Below, one piece after another: positions 1 to 15,100 of a DNA stretch of 64,000 bases (position 1 is the stretch's first letter; every line of letters starts with the position of its first letter). The stretch covers positions 7,912,058 through 7,976,057 of the forward strand of contig CM051034.1 in NCBI GenBank assembly GCA_027627225.1. The letters run 5' to 3'. The notes beneath the pieces were generated by a model. The model was not told the origin of the DNA. It searched no databases and saw only the letters and a program-made list of their open reading frames with translations. A program made the translations under genes and the position numbers. Source of the stretch: Congeria kusceri (Eukaryota > Mollusca > Bivalvia > Myida > Dreissenidae).

Positions 1-2516
1 TAGAAATCTGGGCCTTGCAGTTTCAGGAGAAGATTTTTATAGTCTATATAAACCATGTGACCCACAGAGCATGGCCACTTTCTACTCCAGGGGTATAATT
101 TGAGCAATATGTGTAGAGGACCAAATATGAAACCTATGGGCCTTGCAGTTTCAGAAGCAGAGATTTTCAAAGCCCACTTTCCATATAAGTCTATAGAAAC
201 CATGTGACCCCAGGGTGTGGCTTCTTTTTACTCCAGGGGCATCATTTGAACAATATTTGTAGACGACCACTATACAATGTTACATACAAAAGATGAAACC
301 TCTTGGCTTTGCAGTTTCAAAGAAGATTTGTTAAGTCCACTTGCCATATAAGTCTATACAAACCTTGTGACCCCTGGGGCGTGGCTAGGTTTGACCCCAG
401 TGGCATAACTTGAACAATCTTTGCAGAAGACCAATCTGGGCCTTAAGGTTTCAAAGAAGACAATTTTTTAAGTCATTTTGTCATTTAAGTCAATATAAAA
501 CATGTGACCATCAGGGTGTGCCCTCTTTTTACCCATGGGCATAATTTGAACATTCTTTGTAGAGGGCCACTATACAATGTTACATACCAAATACAAAACC
601 TTTGGGTCTTGCAGTTTCAGAGAAGAAGATTTTTAAAGTCCACTTGCCATATATAAGTCTATAGAAACCATGTGACCCCCAGGGCATGGCCAGGTTTGAC
701 CCCAGGGGCATAATTTGAACAATCTTTGTATAGAACCACTATACAATGTCACATACAAAATATGAAACCTCTGGGCCTTGCAGTTTCAGAGAAGATTATT
801 AAAGTCCACTTGCCATATAAGTCTAAAGAAACCATTTGTCCCCAGGGCATCACCAGGTTTGATTCCAGAGGCATAATTTAAATAATCTTTGTAGAGGATC
901 ACTTTACTATTACAAACCAAATATGAAACCTTGGGGCCTTCCGGTTTCATAGGAGAAGATTTTTAAAGTCATTTTGCTATTTAAGTCTATATAAACCATG
1001 TGACCACTGGGGCGTGGCCAGTTTTGACCCCAGGGGCATAATATGAACAATCTTTGTAGGGGGCCACAATACAATGTTACATACCAAATACTAAACCACT
1101 GGGCCTTGCAGTTTCAGAGAAAAAGATTTTTGAAGTCATTTTGTTATTTAAGTCTATATAAACAATGTGACCCTTAGCTATTTAAGTATATATAAACAAT
1201 GTGAACCCTGGGGCGTGGCCAGTTTTTACCCCAGGGGCATCATTTGACAGTCTTTGTAGAGGATCACTATACAATGTTACATACCAAATATGAAACCTTT
1301 AGGCCTTGCGGTTTCAGAGGAGAATATTTTTAAAGTCACTTTGCTATTTATGTCGATATAATCCATGTGACCCCCGGGCGTGACCAGTATTGACCCCAGG
1401 GGCATCATTTGAACACTCTTTGTAGAGGACCCCTATACAATGTTACCAACCAAAAAAACCTCTGGGCCTTGCATTTTTAGAGAAGATGTTCAAAGTCATT
1501 TAGCTATTTTAGTCTATATAAACCATTTGACCGCGGGGCGTGGCCAGTTTTGAAACCAAAGGCATCATTTTAACAGTCTTTGTAGAGGACCACTATGCAA
1601 TGTTACATACCATATATGAAACCTCTGGGCCTAGTCTATATAAACAATGTGACCCCCAGGGCGTGGCCAGTTTTGACCCCAGGGGCATCATTTGAACAAT
1701 CTTTGTAGAGGACCACTACAGGATGCCACAAACCAAATATGAAACCTCTGGGCCTTGCGGTTTCAGAGGAGAAGATTTTAAAAGTCATTTTGCTATTGAA
1801 GTCTATATAAACAATGTGACCCCCGGGGCGTGGCCAGTTTTGACCCCAGGGGCACAATTTGAACAATCTTTGTAGAGGACCACTAGGCAATGCTACCAAC
1901 CAAATACCAACTCTCTGGGCCTTGCGGTTTTAGGGAAGATTTCAAAATCATTTAGCCATTAGTCTAAATAAACATTGTGACCCCCGGGGCGTGGCCGGTT
2001 TTGACCCAAGGGGCATAATTTGAAAAATCTTTGTAGAGGACCACTAGGCAATGTTACATACCAAATATCAAACCTCTGGGCCTTGCGGTTTCAGAGGAGA
2101 TGATTTTTAAAGTCATTTTGCTATAGAAGTCTATATAAACCATGTGACCCCCGGGGCGTGGCCAGTTTTGACCCCAGGGGCATCATTTGAACAATCTTTG
2201 TAGAGAACCACTAGATGATGCCACATACCAAATATGAAAGCTCTCAACCATGCAGTTTCAGAAAAGAAGATTTTTAAAGTTTTTACTTTTTTAATCTATT
2301 GTTAGCTCTGGTGACCTACATATGCAGCGGACCAAAACGATTTGAACAATTTTGAAAGAGGGTCACCCAAGGATCATTCCTGTGAAGTTTGGTGAAAATC
2401 TGCCAAGCGGTTTAGGAGGACAATGTTGACTCATGACAGCCGATGTACGACGGACGAAAGGTGATCACAAAAGCTCACCATGAGCACGTTGTGCTCAGTT
2501 GAGCTAAAAAAATATG
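1..2516 (+). repeat. Block of about 14 degenerate units, bivalve 'aggtgagctaaaaa' family
   Basis: Units of roughly 130-190 bases recur with 'gggccttgcagtttcagag', 'gaccccaggggcataatttg' and 'caatctttgtagaggaccac'. The block ends at 2437-2516 with 'gacggacgaaaggtgatcac' and 'gagcacgttgtgctcagttg', then agctaaaaaa: the same right end as the elements at 15326 and 29532. The left end is off the window. No coding sequence; probably a non-autonomous element with an internally amplified core, downstream of or within the JAKMIP-like gene. Confidence 0.75.
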
Positions 2517-3021
2517 GATGTTCATGAACACTGAACACTTTGGAATGACCATGAACATAAAATAAAAAAGGAAAAAATGGAAATTATACCAGTAAGAACA
2601 CTGAGAACATCATGAACATAAATAACTGAAAATAATAAGGGAACTTAACAATGCTCAGTACAAATGATTTGAATGAAGTAATTAATTCACAAGTTCACAT
2701 AAATATTAAACATCCTCCATGACTAGAAAACAACAGTTTTTCACAACATTCAGGATAAAGAAATGTAACACTTTGCATTTACAACAGACATGAATTACAG
2801 TGCTCACTTTTTCTTTTACCACATTTGTACAATATATTAACATAATTTATGGAAAAGAATGTTGTGCAATAATTCTGGTTACAGATAACGACAACAGAAT
2901 ATAAACAAACTTATCTTTAAAGTTTCTTCAACACTATCCTATTCTCTATACCCTTTGCATAATTGTATGCAGCAGACTAACCCCCCACCTCTCGCCCCCA
3001 CTCAACCCCCATGCAGCCTAC
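2517..3021. other. Intron, no feature seen
   Basis: AT-rich intron after JAKMIP-like exon 11, with several loose repeats of 'atgaacat' and a C-rich tract near 2981-3010. No exon with a plausible frame and splice sites was found. Confidence 0.6.
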
Positions 3022-3132
3022 CTGGCTGTTCTCCTGGGTTTCCAGGACCAAGAACTCCAGGTGCTCTGAATGTTCCTTAAGGTCTTCATACGCTCCAGTT
3101 GTCTCCCTTAGCTTCAACTCTAGTTGCTCAAT
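3022..3132 (-). CDS. JAKMIP: JAKMIP-like coding exon 11, last one in the window
   Basis: 37 codons, phase 0-0, acceptor 'ttgtttatag', donor GTAGGC. It encodes IEQLELKLRETTGAYEDL, then EHLEFLVLETQENSQ, matching the JAKMIP 'N-E-L-L-E-F-R-N-L-E-L' region. An intact donor shows the gene continues; no further exon is visible in 1-3021. Confidence 0.82.
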
Positions 3133-6100
3133 CTATAAACAACAAATGCCAATATTTTATACTTTTAATGTATGTTTTGTTGGTTTATCCATTAAAAATA
3201 TACATACATATACATTTAGAGTTACCTATAACAGTGTTATTTAAAAACTTGTGTTCCTATATTAAGGCTAATCAAGGTCTTGTCTCGTCGATGTCATCCA
3301 ATGTTGCACACAAACATGGGGAAAGTTGAAAAAGGCCAAGCTTGTTGTTGAGTCATGTTTATTTTGAAGTAAAATTGTGGACTTTCCATTGCATGTTCAA
3401 TATTGACATAATATAATGAACATTGTTTATATACAGACACTAGCATTTTATGCTCATGTGTAAACTCTAATGCATAATGGGCACAAACTTCAGGGGTAGA
3501 GGCTCCATGTTTATATTTTGTCTTAGTTTCAGGGTATATAACTCTACAATGCCTTGGTCTAAAAAGATAATTAAAATGCCACCTGCATGTAATATTAGGA
3601 CTAAAACAACATCCTAACTCTGAGAAATTCCACACTTGCACACAGAACCAGATAATGGCAAACTGCTCTAATGACAGAATGGGCCTTTTGAGATTTTGAA
3701 GAATATTTGCAGACATTACAGTGTATATTTACAACTATTGACAACTACCATTTGCTTCCGAGTTTGTATCTATACTATAGTTTTGACAGCACATATTGAT
3801 ACCTACCGTTTGCTCCTGAGTTAGTATCTATACAATAGTTTTGACAGTAGAAATTGCTCCTGAACTAGTATCTATACTGTGAAATAAATAATTTTCGCGG
3901 AGGTCTAATTTTCACGCATTTTGCATTCCAGCCATTGCGCGAATTTATGACCACCGTGAATAATTACCGATTTAAGACGTTCTTTCATATGTATTTAGTT
4001 CATCATTCATAAACATATGCAGGTATATGTGAATGTTGTGATGTGAATGTTTTTACTTATAATTTTGGTTTTAATAAAAAACATTTATAAGTATGATCTG
4101 TTTGAAAAAATAATGCATTGATTGCAATAAACGTTAATTTGGTATAAAAGGTAATGCACAGTGTAGAAGTGGACCCCTGTTATGAATTAAGACCCTATTC
4201 CAGTACCAATACAAGTTTTTTGCAATAAACAAGCTGTCATAATAGGACCCTCTACCAGGGTTCTGCCCAGTCGGTCGTTACACTGATAACTCAATACGTA
4301 TTTTTGATCGTAAAACACAGCTGACTTTTTTAAAACTGAGTTTGCGCAAATTTAAGACTGCGCAAATATGTCCGCGATCACATTTACGCGAAATTTGTAC
4401 CCCGCAAATTTAAGTGATTCCACGGTATACTATAGTTTTGACAGCAGACACTGACACCTACTGTTTGCTCGTGAGTTCGTATCCGATCAGAGAGCTGCTC
4501 CTTCTCTGAAGTCCAGCTGGCATCGTTGTCCTGTAACACAGCAGGATACAATGAAAAATATGCTTCCTTTCATTAAATCACAAACATCAAATCTTAAAAT
4601 GCATATAAATAACATACATGGGGTATTTTATGGAACCCTTCTAAAAAAGAAAACATCACAGTTTTAGGAGTAGATCTAGAAGAAAAAAAGGGTACAGGGT
4701 GCTGCTCAAAAGGAGCAGGGGGGGGGGGGGGGGCGTTGGAAAAGTTCGACATCAGCTAACAGTTTGATAAGTCTAGTATTGTTATCATTTTGGCGCTTCT
4801 ATATAAACTTAATCACTACATTTGGCATTGAATTCTTGCAAAAATATATTACATTTTAACAGATATCAAACATGCCCGTGTTTATCATCCCAGAGGGATA
4901 GCAAAGGTGGGCCAAATAGGAGATGGGTGCAGCACCCTGCTATTACGATCTTTCCCTACACCTTTTACTGGTAGTTTTTAACTCCAAGGCTTGTACCTTA
5001 TATTTCTCCAAGCACTCTTCCAGACTGTCTATCTTACACTGGAACACATACAGGTCCGCTTCAAAATCCAGCTTGGACTGGAACAGTAAAACACAATTAT
5101 ATAGTTTGATGACTAATAGTAATATTAATGGGAAGTGTAGATACAGGTGTTCTGCTATCAATGACACATAAGTGACCCACTATGAACACTGACCTTGACA
5201 TACAAATGACCCACTATGAAGACTAACCTTGACATACAAATGACCCTCTATGAAGACTGACCTTGACATACAAATGACCCACTATGAATGACCAACGTTA
5301 ACATACAAATGACCCACTATGAATGACTGACCTTGACATACAAATGACCCTCTATGAATAACTGACCTTGACATACAAATGACCCTCTATGAATGACTGA
5401 CCTTGACATACAAATGACCATCTATGAATGACCGACATGAACATACAAATGACCCACTATGAATGACTGACCTTGACATACAATGACCCAACATGAATGA
5501 CTGACCTTGGCATACCAAAGACCCACTATGAATGACTGACCGTGACATACCAAAGACCCACTATGAATGACTGACCTTGACATACTAAATACCCGCTATG
5601 AATGACTGACCTTGACATACCAAAGACCCACTATGAATGACTGACCTTGACATATCTCTGGGGGTCAGTTCCCCATCCCAGGACACCTTGCAGCTTTGCC
5701 GTAGATTTCTGAAGCAACAGGTGTTCTTTCTGCAATGTCCGGAATTTCCTGTCCAGTTTTTCGTTATCATCAGTTGGCAACTAAAAGTAATAAAATATTT
5801 GCATAAAGAAAAACAAATCAAAACTTGACAGATATCTGTAATAACATACATACAGAACACACTTAATTCTCTGGCTAATGGTGACTTGTATTTCCTATAT
5901 TTACTCGATCTCACAAATATGACAAACCCTTTTGAGAGCACTACAATTTTTATAACTAAATGCCTGTTGGCAACATATCCAGCCTGTTGTCTTGTATTGT
6001 AATTAATTTAAAATCACATTTTCTAACAAGCAGGTCTTCTCCTTTGATCTCTAAGTGTGACCTAGACCTTTAAGCTAGGGACACAGGTCTTGCGTCTCCA

Positions 6101-9100
6101 CATGAAGAACATTTGTGGCAAGTTATTTTAAAATTGCCTGCTGAATGATGAAGTTACAGTCAGGACAAGCTGTACTATGCCCCTATTTGACCTTTGAACT
6201 CTAATTGTGACCTTGACCTTTGAGCTAGAGACACAGGTCTTGCGCGGGACACGCAGTCTCCACACGGTGAACGTTTGTGGCAAGTTATTTAAAAATTGCC
6301 TGATGAATGATAAAGTTACAGTCTGGACAAGATTGGACGGATGGATGCACACACGGACACAAATACACAAACCGCCATTGTGACAACTAAGTCGAGCTGA
6401 CCGCAGATGTGCTCGACAAAAATTAAAATACATGACAAACAAACAACAATTTAAATAGGCTAACTTCTTCCATTATGTCGTCATCAGACAAGTTGCTGTG
6501 TGACACAGATGACACGGACAGATCCGAGTCCTGTGAACGCTCATCATCAGCGCTGCTCGGACTGCCCAGTCGCGACAACTGAAACACATTAAGTCAGAAA
6601 ATAAAACTGCCTGATTGCATCTGACTAACTTCTAACATTAAATCATATAATAATACAGGATTATAGTCATTTTGATAAAAATATGGAAATCTGAAGATTT
6701 TTAGATTGACCTGGTAAAGAAAACTATAATCTGCATTTTGCCACCTTGGGATCTTCAGATCTTGAGTTTAATCTCTACTCAGGAAATGTTTAAGCAAGCT
6801 TTCTCGAAGACACCGAGTACTGGGTTTTTTACTAGTAAGCAGACTAAAAAATGCATCAAAAAGCATTTGTCATTCAACATTATTCAGCTAAAAATAAGGT
6901 TTAAATAGGTATAAATAAATCTGAACAGAACAGAGATCGTAAAGAAGCACATAATGGTTGTAAACTCGGGGGACTGAGGGTATATGGCTACTACGGAAGC
7001 ACCCTTACATATTCAGGTGAGAGGCGCAGTCGGCGTTTCTTCCTGTGTTGAAGTACTTCCATTCTTCTGTCTTTTTCCTGAAGGAAATATGAATACCTGA
7101 AAAAGGGTTTTATTTTCAAAAATAATTTTCTGGAATTCAAAGATAGAAGTGCAATCAAGTAAAAACAAATCATGGGCCCACCATACCATGTTTCATGTTA
7201 ATCTTTTCATACCTTTGCTACCTATCAAAATTAATGGATTAGATATCTGATAATAAACATACGATCACGTTAACAAAAAATACAACAAAACCAAACCTGG
7301 GTTGTTCCAACTTACAGCTGCCAGTAGCTTCATAGCAGAAATAGTTTTAGCCTGTTCCTCGTTATCAGCTTTGAGCCTATCCACTTCCTGTGCACGTTTC
7401 TCCAGCTTGGCTCGTTCTTCCTCAGCGTCGTTCAGTTGCCGTGACAACCCAGAACACTTTTGTCGGCAGACATTGAGTTGCTCTTTCTACAAACATGGAA
7501 AATCATGCGATACAAACTGCATACGAAACTTTACAGCAGTAAATTTATTAAGTAAGAAGCACACATATACCTTACATTGGACACTATAAGTACCCAGTAA
7601 TTAATAAAATGTTGAAAAGAATTTGAACATGAGGGTTTGATTGCTTAACTGTCAGCAGAAATCTTTGATGAAACATACGTAAACCATAAAGAGTCAACAT
7701 AGTTTTGCTCCTCACTACATACTGCACACTTTAGTTTTGCTCCTCACTTCATACTGCACACTTTAGTTTTGCTCCTCACTACATACTGCACACTTTAGTT
7801 TTGCTCCTCACTACATACTGCACACTTTAGTTTTGCTCCTCACTACATACTGCACACTTTAGTTTTGCTCCTCACTACATACTGCACACTGTAGTTTTGC
7901 TCCTCACTACATACTGCACACTTTAGTTTTGCTCCTCACTACATACTGCACATTTAGTTTTGCTCCTCACTACATACTGCACATTTAGTTTTGCTCCTCA
8001 CTACATACTGTACACTTTAGTTTTGCTCCTCACTTCATACTGTACACGTTAGTTTTGCTCCTCACTACATACCGCACACTTTAGTTTTGCTCCTCACTAC
8101 ATACTGCACACTTTAGTTTTGCTCCTCACTACATACTGCACACTTTAGTTTTGCTCCTCACTACATACTGCACACTTTAGTTTTGCTCCTCACTACATAC
8201 TGCACACTTTAGTTTTGCTCCTCACTACATACTGCACACTTTAGTTTTGCTCCTCACTTCATACAGTACACTTTAGTTTTGCTCCTCACTACATACTGCA
8301 CACTTTAGTTTTGCTCCTCACTTCATACTGCACACTTTAGTTTTGCTCCTCACTACATACTGCACAATTTAGTTTTGCTCCTCACTACATACTGCACACT
8401 TTAGTTTTGCTCCTCACTACATACTGCACACTTTAGTTTTGCTCCTCACTACATACTGCACACTTTAGTTTTGCTCCTCACTACATACTGCACACTTTAG
8501 TTTTGCTCCTCACTTCATACAGTACACTTTAGTTTTGCTCCTCACTACATACTGCACACTTTAGTTTTGCTCCTCACTTCATACTGCACACTTTAGTTTT
8601 GCTCCTCACTACATACTGCACACTTTAGTTTTGCTCCTCACTTCATACTGCACACTTTAGTTTTGCTCCTCACTACATACTGCACACTTTAGTTTTGCTC
8701 CTCACTACATACTGCACACTTTAGTTTTGCTCCTCACTTCATACTGCACACTTTAGTTTTGCTCCTCACTACATACTGCACACTTTAGTTTTGCTCCTCA
8801 CTACATACTGCACACTTTAGTTTTGCTCCTCACTACATACTGCACACTTTAGTTTTGCTCCTCACTACATACTGCACACTTTAGTTTTGCTCCTCACTAC
8901 ATACTGCACACTTTAGTTTTGCTCCTCACTACATACTGCACATTTAGTTTTGCTCCTCACTACATACTGCACATTTAGTTTTGCTCCTCACTACATACTG
9001 TACACTTTAGTTTTGCTCCTCACTTCATACTGTACACTTTAGTTTTGCTCCTCACTACATACCGCACACTTTAGTTTTGCTCCTCACTACATACTGCACA

Positions 9101-12100
9101 CTTTAGTTTTGCTCCTCACTACACACTGCACACTTTAGTTTTGCTCCTCACTACATACTGCACACTTTAGTTTTGCTCCTCACTACATACTGCACACTTT
9201 AGCCTCCTCACTACATACTGCACACTTTAGTTTTGCTCCTCACTACATACTGCACACTTTAGTTTTGTTCCTCACTTCATACTGCACACTTTAGTTTTGC
9301 TCCTCACTACATACTGCACACTTTAGTTTTGCTCCTCACTACATACTGCACACTTTAGTTTTGCTCCTCACTACATACTGCACACTTTAGTTTTGCTCCT
9401 CACTACATACTGCACACTTTAGTTTTGCTCCTCACTACATACTGCACACTTTAGTTTTGCTCCTCACTACATACTGCACATTTAGTTTTGCTCCTCACTA
9501 CATACTGCACATTTAGTTTTGCTCCTCACTACATACTGTACACTTTAGTTTTGCTCCTCACTTCATACTGTACACTTTAGTTTTGCTCCTCACTACATAC
9601 CGCACACTTTAGTTTTGCTCCTCACTACATACTGCACACTTTAGTTTTGCTCCTCACTACACACTGCACACTTTAGTTTTGCTCCTCACTACATACTGCA
9701 CACTTTAGTTTTGCTCCTCACTACATACTGCACACTTTAGCCTCCTCACTACATACTGCACACTTTAGTTTTGCTCCTCACTACATACTGCACACTTTAG
9801 TTTTGCTCCTCACTACATACTGCACACATTAGTTTTGCTCCTCACTACATACTGCACACTTTAGTTTTGCTCCTCACTACATACTGCACACTTTAGTTTT
9901 CACCAAGTTATTGCTACATCTAGTATTCCCTTTCATACATAATCATTCATTTCAACAATCTGCAACAATTTATATATGAATGTATTCTGAACTATATTTT
10001 TCACCAAAAATTGGATGGAAAACCATTATAATTAAAATCTCCATTCATTCTGCACAAGTTCATGATCTAATTAGGTCTTCTACATAACATACCAGTGTCT
10101 TGTTTTCGCCGACCACATTCCGTATTTGTTCCTTCAAGTTCCTGTTCAGCATCGTAAGTTCCATGTTTCTTTCTAGAAACTTCTTATTTTTTTCTTGTAA
10201 GGGTTTACACTTCTGTTCGAAGTCCCTTATCTTTTTCATCTGAATGAAATAAATATAAAACCACACTGACACAAAAGGGACTGTTTGTATTTTTTTTATA
10301 AATTGTTCCAGATATGCATATAGTACTGAAATATTTATACAAAAGAAAAACTATTATTTTTTTCACAAGTTAACTGGCCATTATCTTAACCAGGATTGAA
10401 AAGTTTACACATGTAAAAACTCATTTTCAAACAAAACTAATTAAGCAGGACAAATATTTTAACAACCTTTGTACATTCTTGCTAATTGTTTCTTACTAGT
10501 ATCCACATTTAACTTGTAAAAACAAACTAGAACAGGAGATTTGTCCAATAAATTAATTGAAGATACATGTGTAGTTAAGTACTGGACTACTTACAAGATA
10601 CAGACTATCCTGTTTGGATAGTGAAAGATTACGGCCTTCAGTTGCGGCCTTCAACACCCGTTCCCCACCCACTTTGCTTGTACCTGGGGTCTCGTCCGAG
10701 ACTCGAGCCTGAAAATAACGAGTGTCGATTACTGACCAATGGAACTTGGTTTTACTTCTGTTCCTACTCAGTACCATCTCCAACACATGCAAGTTAAGCA
10801 GTTTTCCTTCTCTGTCAGGTTTCTGTAAAATTCACATTCCCAGTGGCAACTCGCTGTATTTTTCTCAATTAGTCCAATTGGCAAAAACTTCCTAATTCTG
10901 TTAAAACAAATTTCCAGATACAAAGAAAATGTAAACTTCTGTTGTAAATATTGACGTGAATTGCATGTTTATCTATAAAAACATTAAATATGACAATTTT
11001 TAAATAATCAATGAATTTAATTTACATTTTTTTCCAAATACATAAGATTTCACAATGTGAAAAATCGTAATCAGACGGGTACCAGTTCCATGCCCAAACC
11101 TGAAAACAATCGCTGATGCTGGTTTGATTATTGACAAATCACTCTGGTTTTAGAACTGTGCCTACTAAGTTCAATCTCTATTCTATTCTAGATAGAGTGA
11201 ATAGTTGTTGTCAATTACATGCCTATGATTTTAATAAAATAAAAGGTTAAAAACCAGCATTATTATAATATCAAAAGAAAATATATTTTCTAACAAAACT
11301 ATGAATACCATCAGATTATAAAAAATAAATAAATAACTTTACCATGACAGTTTTCCCTTCGGCCAATAATATATCCGACTATCAACATAAATAACTTTAA
11401 ATAAGCTGAAAAGGATGCACTGCTTTTTTACCATCACATCTGTCAATGATTACAATAGATAACTTTATAGCATTAACTTCACAGAGTAAGCAAAAAAGAT
11501 TCCATTGAATGCAATAATTAGAAAGAAACACACACCAAGATGGTGAAGTCTGTACGCGTACAATTTTCTAAACATTCATTGCCTGCCGAATCCGTGATTT
11601 ATAACCACTTACCTCCATGGATAATTTATCCGCACATAGATCGCTAAATATACACAATTTATACAATTCCAGTATTAAATACCATAGAGATATGTACCAG
11701 TAGACGCAGACTACCTGTTTCAGTTTCGGAAACGAAGACCAGAAGTTATTTTCATGAATAAATTATTAGGAAAAACTCGAATCAAATCCATTAATCAACT
11801 TAATGACATCAAGTGGCCTTCATTGGTGAGCTGGGTCACATGCCCTTCCTATGTAATTCATATGAATGCATAGGTACCATGACATCACAGATGGGATGAT
11901 GAAAGTCAGCATTGCATTTTAATACAGATAATAAATATCTGGTTTTGACTTTAAAACAATGCAAAAACAAAATTATTTGGAGTATTTTTTCAAACAGGCA
12001 CCCACAAAAACTAGACATATAACCCCTATATTGTTTGCTAAAATAAGACTGTAAATGGAATTAATTCTAATTTTTTCCGCAAACACAAGTTCACTTCTAT

Positions 12101-15100
12101 ATTATACACGAACATCGGTAGAACCAATGGATGCTACCCGATGCTGCTTTGATACTGCTTGACAACGTTGTCAAGTAAAAGTGACACAGCGTTTCATTGC
12201 GGAAACATTTGTGCCAAGGCATTGAAAAATCCCTGTATGCATACAGCACACTTCAAACAAACCACTAATCTGGGCAAACAAGGATATGAACTTTATGTTA
12301 ATAATGACAATTAACTAACTGAAACTGACGTCAGTACTAACCAGGTCGACAGAGGAGGCGAAAGTGGTCCCATGGTTTTGTACCGAAGTCATGTCAGAAC
12401 GTCCGCCGCTACGTGAAGTGTCACGGGGGGAGTTCAGCGTGCCGAGGACCCGAGAGATCTTGATGATCGTGCTCGGATCTAACTCGACGTGTGCACCGAG
12501 GCCTTGTGGCGCGGCGCTATCGTCGGCTTCTGTCACAAGTTTCTGCAGCTTGCTACGAAGATCTTCGCTGGGTTGCAGCTGCTCCAACTGGAAAATATAA
12601 TAAACAGTGTTGTTACAACAATTTAGCAGGGTGGGAAAATTGATCAATTTACTTTATTTGTTTTAATTTTCTTCTTATTTTCATCAGAAAAAATAAATAA
12701 ACTCCCTTAAATAAAGAAGAACCTGAAATAAATATCACTATATATTTGGGATGCAACAAATAGAAAAGTACAACAATAAAATCATATACAGTCGAAACGT
12801 GATACTGCGAAATGATGGGATACTATGAATAAGGTGGCTGGTCCCGTCCGTTTTCCTTATATGTTTAACTAGAAAAAGACGCGATCCTACAAATTCACGA
12901 TACTACGAAAGATGCGTTATTACGAACACATTTTCCGGTCCCATCATAGTTTTTGCGCTGAATATACACGCGATACAACAAATCATATTGTCCTTGAGTT
13001 TTCACAGCTTCTCAACAAAGATTTTACACATCTGCCAAGTCAGACAGAAATCCAGTTTGATTGCACCTTGGACAAAGATAGTTGTTAACAGTTAGTTACC
13101 TGTTGAAGTCACTTTAAAGATGCAGTGTGAGATATTATAAGCGTTTGACTAAAAGACTTTTGCGTTTACAGATTGGCATCGCGTGTTAGATTATTGTGTG
13201 TGGATTTCATACTTTAATTTTATATCTTTATAATGCGAATACATAAACAAATTGTATTGTCAAAATCATGCAATTAGTTTAATAAAAGCGCTAATGTCCT
13301 TCAATAAGTGCACTATACTGTTCGTAAACGCTACAATATTATGCAAATAAACACTTTATGTAAGAAGATTATGATACTACTGTAATTTGCTCAAAATGCA
13401 GTACTACGAAAAACGCGATACTACATACAAATCCGTGTCTCCCGTGACTATTTGTAGTATCGCGTTTCAACTGTACATTCATCGATGCAAACAATGTATT
13501 AGATAAACTATTTTACACCAGAGGCATTGTACATGTGTTATATTGCAATACATCTTTAATATCTATACCACTTCCTTTTGGGTAAAAACCCATAAGTTGC
13601 CACACTGGCTCGTGTAAACTCCAAACGTCGTTAAGCTTTCGCTTTCTGTCGTATTACACACTCTAGTAACTTATTATTAAAGAGTATCTGGTGCCAATTT
13701 TGCATTGACAAGTATACAATTTAAGGTGTTCAAATTAACTGAAATAACTAACTGCATAAAATAAAATATACTTGCAGGTTATATTAACCCATCAGATCTG
13801 TAATGTCAAGTCTGCAGTCAAAATTGTCAATCTCAATCAAAATGCTGACAGCGAAGAAAGACTGCTGGCGACAAAAGAAACTAAAAGCATGTGAATTATG
13901 AGTGCATTTTTGCTTAAAGACACTATTTGTTTAAATGCAAATATAATTGTTTTAGTTTGAGTTCACGAATTAAAGAAAATTAATTTCCCTTCACATAACG
14001 TATAGTCAGCTATGTGGCGTAGTCAATTTATCTAGCACGGGTAATTGGTTGTAAGTCATTCAGCTTTGGGCAGTCGACAAGACCAGTTTGGAAAAGAATA
14101 ATGAATTGCAACAATGTATGATTTTGTAGTTTGAATATATAGACGTAATTGGTTACATGCATATGTATAAAATGATAAGTGTTCAGTGATTGACCAATAT
14201 GTAAAGTATTACTGTGGGTACATGAACTCAGCAAATTCGCCCAAGTGCTAAATACAAATAACAATTTGAATTTCTTGAATTAAATGTGTGTTATTATTGT
14301 CAGACTAGGAGTGAGTTTATGGGAATTCAATTCCCAACCTTTAAATTTGAGAATATGGCTTATTTAAAAATTTATTTGTAAGTAACGCACGTTTATTTTT
14401 CAAGCTAATTATCTAATGCAAACAGAATTATATACATGCCAGTTAACAAGTCAATCTGTAACAAGCCATGCAGAATAACCAATAAAGCCTGGAAGTTTGG
14501 AGCATTGACTGTTAGTGATTCGTAGCCTACTGAGTCAAAAGTAGGTCACATGATGCGTGCTCACGATTTTCCATACCGCAGTTTAAAATTAATACATTAC
14601 AATAATTTCTTGTCAAAAGATTCAGAATAAGAATCAGTAAATAGAAATAACACTTTCACGAGTCTAAACGAACCGATGTAGCTCATGAATTTAGTGTTCT
14701 TATTCCAGGACACCCAGGTGAACATTTCGGTTACATTCAAGTAAATAGCGAAAATAGGGGTGTCATTAATTTTACGTAACATTTTTAATAAATTGACTAT
14801 TTTTTAGAAATTGTAATTGTAACAAATCACATAATATACACCATATTATACACATCACGTACATTATTTTAAATAATTAAAAGGTAAGAAAACATTCATG
14901 AAGAGAGAGAAGAAAGACCCTTTCAGGTTTTGATTCGTAGCCTGCAAAGAAAATAAGTAGTTTTCCACAATACCTTTTTTGAAAATTCCCCTCTCAAAAG
15001 ACTGTTGGCGACCGCCAACAGTCTGAAAAAGATTCCATCAAATTCAATATTTCATATACCTGTTGTATCACTAATATATACTATATTCGAACACTGTTAT

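Noticed and set aside
3294..3716. 140-codon reverse frame
   Set aside because: Lies in an intron of the JAKMIP-like gene, with no family resemblance and AT-rich codon use.
7701..9900. CRISPR-like array
   Set aside because: Units are contiguous 32-bp copies with no unique spacers, in an animal intron.
7701..10092. Claim that the 32-bp array is certainly derived from the exon 4 donor
   Set aside because: The shared GTATGT and a few flanking bases are too short to prove descent, and the array starts about 190 bases from the donor; kept only as a possibility.
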